From Brevundimonas sp. (GTDB taxonomy: Bacteria; Pseudomonadota; Alphaproteobacteria; Caulobacterales; Caulobacteraceae): 64,000 nucleotides of DNA. Made by a program: the position numbers and the translations under genes. The DNA is taken from positions 1-64,000 of the forward strand of contig QFQU01000012.1 of assembly GCA_003248965.1 (NCBI GenBank), given 5' to 3'. Each line of letters begins with the position of its first letter. Positions within the stretch are counted from its first letter, which is position 1. The notes below the pieces were generated by a model that ran no database searches, was not told where the DNA came from, and saw only the letters and a program-made list of their open reading frames with translations. Shown in pieces: positions 58,952-64,000 of this stretch.

Positions 58952-60090
58952 CCGCCCTCGGCTTCCATCCCCGGCGTTATTCGCCGCACCTGCCCCGTCT
59001 GGGCCGGATCGAACGCTATGTCCTGGTGCAGCAGCTGCGTTCGCTGGGCGTCGCCCTAGCGGTGATATCGGCCCTGGTCATGTTGATCGACTTCGTGGAG
59101 GTGTCGCGCGGCCTGGGCTCCAGCATGGACCTGTCCGCCGTCCGCATCCTCTATCTGGTCATGCTGAAGTCGCCGTCGGTGATCGTTCAGCTGCTGCCCT
59201 TCGTCTTTCTGTTCGGCACGCTTGGCGCCTTCATCGGCCTGAACCGGCGCAGCGAGCTGATCGCCATGCGGGCGGCCGGCGTCTCGGCCTGGCGTTTCGT
59301 CCTGCCGGCGGCGGGCATGGCCTTCGCGCTGGGCGTCCTGACCGTGACCACGCTGGGGCCCCTGGCGTCGGCCGGCGACGGCCTGTGGCAACGTGAACGC
59401 GCCCGCATCTCGGGCGCCGTTCCCGGCGCGGGCGAGCAGCAGGCCATCTGGCTGCGCGAGGGCGACGACCAGCGTCAGATGATCATCCGCGCCGGCCGTC
59501 AGGATCGCGCCAACGCGCGCCTGCTGGACGTCAACTTCTTCATCTACACCACCGGCCCGAACGGGCGGCGCACCTTTTCGGAACGGATCGACGCCCAGTC
59601 GGCCACCCTCAGCGCCGGACGCTGGCGTCTGACCAATGCGATCGGCGCCAGCATCGGCCAGCGCGCGGTCTCGTATTCGACCCTGGACCTGACCTCCAGC
59701 CTCGCGGACAAGGAGGCGTTCGAGCGGTTCGCCCGGCCCCAGGCGACGCCCTTCTGGTCGCTGCCGAACCAGATTCAGCGTATCGAGAACGCCGGCTTCA
59801 CCTCCACCACCTATCGCCTGCGCTTCCAGCAGCTTCTCGCCACGCCGCTGGTGTTCGCGGCCATGTCGATTCTGGCGGCGGCCTTCTCCCTTCGGCTGAT
59901 GCGTCTGGGCGACATGGCGCGGATGAGCGTGGCGGCCGTGGTGCTGGGCTTCGCCTTCTTCTTCCTGAACCAGTTCTCGTCGGCCATGGGCTCGGCCGAG
60001 GTGGTGCCGCCCTTCGTCGCCGCCTGGCTGCCGCCGGTTCTGACGGCGCTCGCCGCCTTCACCTTGCTGTTCTATACCGAAGACGGCTAG
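58948..60090 (+). CDS. lptG: LPS export permease LptG
   Basis: The 380-residue partner of LptF, with the same six-helix plus periplasmic domain layout (I-E-R-Y-V-L-V-Q-Q-L, L-P-F-V-F-L-F-G, N-R-R-S-E-L-I-A-M-R-A-A-G-V). Four-base overlap with lptF indicates equal, coupled synthesis. The ATPase gene lptB is not in this window. Confidence 0.94.
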   Translation: MTALGFHPRRYSPHLPRLGRIERYVLVQQLRSLGVALAVISALVMLIDFVEVSRGLGSSMDLSAVRILYLVMLKSPSVIVQLLPFVFLFGTLGAFIGLNRRSELIAMRAAGVSAWRFVLPAAGMAFALGVLTVTTLGPLASAGDGLWQRERARISGAVPGAGEQQAIWLREGDDQRQMIIRAGRQDRANARLLDVNFFIYTTGPNGRRTFSERIDAQSATLSAGRWRLTNAIGASIGQRAVSYSTLDLTSSLADKEAFERFARPQATPFWSLPNQIQRIENAGFTSTTYRLRFQQLLATPLVFAAMSILAAAFSLRLMRLGDMARMSVAAVVLGFAFFFLNQFSSAMGSAEVVPPFVAAWLPPVLTALAAFTLLFYTEDG

Positions 60091-60145
60091 AGCCTGATCG
60101 CCTTGGACGAAGCCGCGAACCCCGTCCCCAGACCACGGATGGCCT

Positions 60146-62605
60146 ATGCAGAGTGACCGCCGCCCCCGGCGTTTCATCGATTTCCGACAAGGGCTTCTGG
60201 CCGGGGTCGCGCTTGCGGCCTGGGCGCCGCTGGCCTCGTCGGCGCTCGCCCAGGCGCAACCTGCTGCAGAGGTCCGCACGCCGGCGCCCGCAGCCGACGG
60301 CCTGCCCGAAGGCGCGGTCTATGTCGACGCCGCCAGCGCCACGCGTCAGGGCGATGTCGTCACCGCCGTCGGCACGCCGGATCAGCGCGTCTATCTGCGC
60401 ACACGCGGCCATGTCCTGCGCGGGGAGAGCCTGTCCTACGATCTGCTGGCCGGCACGGCGGCCGCCGACGGTCGGGTCGAGGCGGTCGCCCCCGACGGCA
60501 CGGTCGTCTACGCCAGCCATCTGGAGCTGGACAAGGATCTGAAGACCGGCGTGGCCGTCGACTTCGCCACCCGCCTGAACAACGGCGCCAGCCTGATGGC
60601 CGCCACCGCCGTGCGCCGGACCGAAACCGTCAGCGAGCTGAACTACGCCCTCTTCACCCCCTGCCCCATCTGCGACGAGAAGGGACCCCGCCGCCCGACC
60701 ATCTCGATCCAGGCCGAAAAGGTGGTGCAGGACGAACAGCTGCGCGCGGTGCTGTATCGCAACGCCGTCTTCTATGTCGGCCCGGTCCCCGTCTTCTACA
60801 CCCCCTATTTCGCCCACCCGGACCCGTCGGTCGAGCGCGCCTCGGGCTTTCTGGTCCCCATCATCAACTACGACCAGGGGCGCGGCCTGTCGGTGGAGGT
60901 TCCCTATCTCCACGTCGTCTCCAAGTCCGAGGACTGGTTGATCAGTCCCCAGATCAACACCCGGATCGCCCCCCTGCTCAACCTGCAATGGCGGCGCCGT
61001 TTCGCCGACGGCATGATCGTGGCGCGCGGCGGCTATACCTACGAACGCCACTTCGACGACTTCGACCTGAACGGAGACGGCGACTTCGAAAGCAACGTCC
61101 GCTTCGGCGACCGCGAACACCGCAGCTATCTGCTGTCGCACGGGGCCTTCGATCCAGACGGTCCGTGGCGTTATGGCTTCACGGCCGAGCGGACCTCGGA
61201 CAAGACCTTGTTCGACCGCTACGACGTCCGCAGCCCCTATCAGGACAACGGTCTTTATTACGGCGACCGCCGCCGTCTGATCAGCCAAGTCTACGCCGAG
61301 CATCAGACCGACCGCTCCTACGTCTCGGTCGCCGCCTTCTCGATCCAGAGCCTGCGGGTCGATCCGCGCTTCGCCGCCACCGACTTCCGCGACCCGAACG
61401 GCTACAAGGTGTTCGAGAGCGACGGCGACCTGCCCCTGGTCGCCCCCCTGGTCGAGGCGCGGTGGGAACCGCACGACCTGGTCTTCGGCGGACGCCTGCG
61501 GCTGAAAGGCTCGGCCGTGGCGCTGTACCGCGACAACTTCGTCGGCGCGCCGATCCTGAACCCGGACCTGGTCCCGCCCGTCACCACGGGCCTGGGCGGC
61601 GTCGACAGCCGCCGCATCACCGGACAAATGGAATGGCGCCGCACCGTCATCCTGCCCGTCGGATTGCGGATCGAGCCGTTCCTGGACACCCGGGTCGACC
61701 TCTATTCCCTGTCGGACCTGCCGCCGATGATGGGCTTCGGCGGCAACGAGACGGTGTCCCGCTCGCGCCTCAGCGCCGGGGTGGACGTCAGCTATCCGCT
61801 GATCAAGCGCACGGCCGGCGCCGACATCATCCTGGAGCCGGTGGCCCAGATGTCGGTGTCCAACAGCGCCGATCTGGACCCTCGCATCCCCAACGAGGAC
61901 GCTCAGATCATCGAATTGGACGAATCGTCCCTGTTCCGCATGGACCGCTTTTCGGGCTACGACCTGATCGAGGGCGGGGCGCGCCTGACGGCGGGCGGCC
62001 GCGCCACCATCCGCTGGTCCGAGAGCCGCAGCGCCAGCCTGTTCATCGGTCGCAGCCATCGCTTCAACCGCGAGGACGCATTCCGCACCAGCATCCCGGA
62101 CGCGCCGGCCCGTCTGTACGACCCCAGCGGCCTGGCGTCGGAGACTTCGGACTGGGTGGTCCAGGGCAGCTTCTCGCCATCGGACCGCATCCGCAGCTGG
62201 GCCCACGCCACCATCGACGGCTCGGGCGATGTGCGCCGAGCCGAGGCCGCGCTGGACGGCCGTTGGGGCCGCCGCAATCTGGCCAGCGTCAGCTACATTC
62301 TGGACCGCTCCAACCCCCTGCCCGGCCCGCTGAACCGCAACTACGAGTTCGTCCAGCTGACGGGCCAACAGTTCGTCTACGGCAACTGGGGCTTCACCGT
62401 CGCGGGCATCGCCGATCTGCGAGAAAACCAGATCACCCGGTCCGAGGTCGGCCTGTTGTTCGACGACGACTGCCTGCGGTTCGAACTGGGCTTCCGGCGC
62501 GACAACACGCGCGTGCGGCCCAGCGGCCCCTCCGAAGGGGTTTATGTGCGCCTAAACCTCGCCACTTTCGGAGGTTCAGGTTATGGACAGGGCGAAATGC
62601 GTTGA
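60146..62605 (+). CDS. lptD: LPS-assembly outer-membrane protein LptD
   Basis: An 819-residue outer-membrane translocon. The signal peptide ends in L-A-Q-A-Q near 36; a LptA-like jellyroll (about 50-180; V-Y-L-R-T-R-G-H-V and L-S-Y-D) follows, then a beta-barrel with the conserved P-V-F-Y-T-P-Y-F, G-F-L-V-P and F-x-G-G. Cys pairs (C-P-I-C near 172 and D-D-C-L near the end) could form the inter-domain disulfide. It works with LptE, which is not in the window, at the cell surface. Confidence 0.95.
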   Translation: MQSDRRPRRFIDFRQGLLAGVALAAWAPLASSALAQAQPAAEVRTPAPAADGLPEGAVYVDAASATRQGDVVTAVGTPDQRVYLRTRGHVLRGESLSYDLLAGTAAADGRVEAVAPDGTVVYASHLELDKDLKTGVAVDFATRLNNGASLMAATAVRRTETVSELNYALFTPCPICDEKGPRRPTISIQAEKVVQDEQLRAVLYRNAVFYVGPVPVFYTPYFAHPDPSVERASGFLVPIINYDQGRGLSVEVPYLHVVSKSEDWLISPQINTRIAPLLNLQWRRRFADGMIVARGGYTYERHFDDFDLNGDGDFESNVRFGDREHRSYLLSHGAFDPDGPWRYGFTAERTSDKTLFDRYDVRSPYQDNGLYYGDRRRLISQVYAEHQTDRSYVSVAAFSIQSLRVDPRFAATDFRDPNGYKVFESDGDLPLVAPLVEARWEPHDLVFGGRLRLKGSAVALYRDNFVGAPILNPDLVPPVTTGLGGVDSRRITGQMEWRRTVILPVGLRIEPFLDTRVDLYSLSDLPPMMGFGGNETVSRSRLSAGVDVSYPLIKRTAGADIILEPVAQMSVSNSADLDPRIPNEDAQIIELDESSLFRMDRFSGYDLIEGGARLTAGGRATIRWSESRSASLFIGRSHRFNREDAFRTSIPDAPARLYDPSGLASETSDWVVQGSFSPSDRIRSWAHATIDGSGDVRRAEAALDGRWGRRNLASVSYILDRSNPLPGPLNRNYEFVQLTGQQFVYGNWGFTVAGIADLRENQITRSEVGLLFDDDCLRFELGFRRDNTRVRPSGPSEGVYVRLNLATFGGSGYGQGEMR

Positions 62606-62677
62606 GCATGACGCTTGACGGGGCGCGACCGCCTGCCGGCCTGGCTGGCGGACCGCTGTTAGGAATCAGGACGACCG

Positions 62678-64000
62678 ATGGGTTTGATGCGTTATTCGAC
62701 GGGGGCTGCGCTCGCGGCGCTCCTCCTCGCCGGTTCGGCCTATGGCCAGACGGCCCAAGCCCAGGCTCAGGCGCCCGCTCGCCCGGCCGCCCAACCTTCG
62801 GCGCAAGGCCCCGCCGCCGCCGGGGCGCCCAATCCTGCGGCCGGCGACACGCCGACCCGTCCGGCCGCCGCCCAGCCCCAGTTCCAGCTGGCGGACGGCA
62901 TCGTCGCCACCGTCAATGACAAGATCATCACCGGCTTCGACCTGCGCCAGCGCATGCTGATGCTGATCGCCTCGTCGCAGATTCAGCCGACCGAGGAGAA
63001 CCTGCCCGCCATCCAGCAGGCGGCCCTGAACGCCCTGATCGAGGATCGCCTCAAGAATCAGGAACTGGCCAAGTTCGCCGACCAGTTGAAGGTCACGGAC
63101 GAGGAAGTGGACGAGGAAATCGCCCAGATGGCGCGCCAGGCCGGCGCGACGCCCCAGGCCTATCTTGAGTTCCTCCAGCAGGGCGGCATCCGGCCCGAGA
63201 CCTTCCGCGAGAACCTGCGCACCGAGATCGGCTGGAGCCGACTGACCGGCGGCCGCTTCGGCTCGCGCGCGCGGCCCAGCCCGCTTCAGGTGGACCAGGA
63301 ACTGCGTCGCCTGAACGCCGCCGCCGCTCAACCGCAATATCTGATCGGTGAAATCTACATCGACGCCGCGCGCGTCGGCGGCCAGCAGGCGGCTCTGAAC
63401 GGCGCCCGCCAACTGGTGCAGCAGATCATCCAGGGCGCCCCCTTCCAGGCCGTGGCCCAGCAGTTCTCCTCGGCCCCGTCCGCCTCGGCCCGTGTGCCCG
63501 GCGACGCCGGCTGGGTGGTCAAGGGCACGGTTCAGCCCGCCCTCCAGGCCATCTTCGACCAGCTTCAGCCCGGCCAGCTGTCCAACCCCGTCGCCGTCGA
63601 TGGCGGGGTCTACATCATCTACATGCGCGACAAGCGCGACGGCGCCGCCACCAGTCTGGTCTCGATGAAACAGGCCATGGTCGAACTGCCGGAAACCGCC
63701 AGCGAGGCGGAAGTCGCCGCCGCGACCGCCAAGCTGGAGACCCTGCGTCAGGGCCTGACCTGCGACAACATCATGTCCCAGGCGCGCGCCACCGCCGGCG
63801 TCACCTATGCGGACTTGGGCGAATCCGACGTTCAGAACCTGGCGCCCCAGTTCCAGCAGTTCGCCCGCACCGGAGAGGTCGGCGCCGTCAGCAGCCCGAT
63901 CCGCACGCCTCTGGGCCTGCATCTGGTCGCCGTCTGCGGTCGTCGCGTCGGCGGGCCGGACGTGCCCACCCGCCAGCAGGTCGAGAATCGTCTGCGCGCC
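62678..64000 (+). CDS. surA: SurA-type periplasmic chaperone / peptidyl-prolyl isomerase (3' end missing)
   Basis: At least 441 residues, cut by the right edge. A signal peptide (about 1-25) precedes a Gln/Pro/Ala-rich spacer, a SurA N-terminal chaperone domain (D-G-I-V-A-T-V-N-D-K-I-I-T near 72, L-I-E-D-R-L), and a parvulin domain at about 225-325 (D-A-G-W-V near 278). A second parvulin region begins after that. It escorts outer-membrane proteins, LptD among them, to the barrel machine; lptD-surA linkage is typical of proteobacteria. Start at ATG 62678, preceded by CAGG; ATG 62687 is an alternative. Confidence 0.93.
   Translation, partial: MGLMRYSTGAALAALLLAGSAYGQTAQAQAQAPARPAAQPSAQGPAAAGAPNPAAGDTPTRPAAAQPQFQLADGIVATVNDKIITGFDLRQRMLMLIASSQIQPTEENLPAIQQAALNALIEDRLKNQELAKFADQLKVTDEEVDEEIAQMARQAGATPQAYLEFLQQGGIRPETFRENLRTEIGWSRLTGGRFGSRARPSPLQVDQELRRLNAAAAQPQYLIGEIYIDAARVGGQQAALNGARQLVQQIIQGAPFQAVAQQFSSAPSASARVPGDAGWVVKGTVQPALQAIFDQLQPGQLSNPVAVDGGVYIIYMRDKRDGAATSLVSMKQAMVELPETASEAEVAAATAKLETLRQGLTCDNIMSQARATAGVTYADLGESDVQNLAPQFQQFARTGEVGAVSSPIRTPLGLHLVAVCGRRVGGPDVPTRQQVENRLRA

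Overview
The window is GC-rich and densely coding. It looks like the chromosome of a Caulobacteraceae bacterium, most likely Brevundimonas or a close relative. The evidence is gene content: a divK-pleD cell-cycle operon, a TipN-like polarity protein, a phasin, a bo3-type ubiquinol oxidase with a RegB/RegA-type sensor pair, and an lptF-lptG-lptD-surA outer-membrane operon. The species assignment is inference. No rRNA, tRNA or CRISPR array was seen.

Left part, about 1-14.9 kb, is accessory and partly decayed. It holds a phospholipase D-family enzyme, a MscS channel remnant, and a same-strand redox/stress cluster: hchA, a LuxR-type regulator, a frameshifted SDR, a GMC oxidoreductase, a UBP zinc-finger protein, an aldo/keto reductase, an MDR reductase and a cyclic-nucleotide-domain FAD oxidoreductase. 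Next comes a TonB receptor plus alpha/beta hydrolase unit divergent from a TetR regulator, with a near-perfect 20-bp palindrome between them. A frameshifted IS5-type transposase remnant closes the block.

From 15.6 kb the content is mainly core: rpmG, pleD/divK, dinB with an N-terminal zinc ribbon, pncB, a polysaccharide deacetylase, ridA and a coupled COG3146 acyltransferase with an apparently non-ATG start, clpS-clpA, a phasin, a SPOR-domain D,D-peptidase and a HIT protein. The minus strand at 30.4-37.3 kb carries cyoABCD-SURF1-regB-regA, so a terminal oxidase, its assembly factor and a redox two-component system form one apparent operon.

The 37.5-47 kb part has an MFS transporter, a secreted protein of five PPC-like repeats, folD, a lemA-TPM-TPM-endonuclease/phosphatase-like run and a second phospholipase D paralogue. 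From 46.9 to 57.7 kb come tipN, a degenerate pyroglutamyl-peptidase-like protein, a second MFS carrier, prolyl aminopeptidase, DoxX, pirin with a divergent LysR regulator, two tandem I78-type small exported proteins, holC and pepA. The window ends in lptF-lptG-lptD-surA, with surA cut by the right edge.

The most unusual points are the redox cluster with its LuxR regulator, the RegBA pair inside the cyo operon, the CTG (or ATC) start of the acyltransferase, the five-repeat exported protein, and the peptidase-like protein that appears to have lost its catalytic Cys and His.
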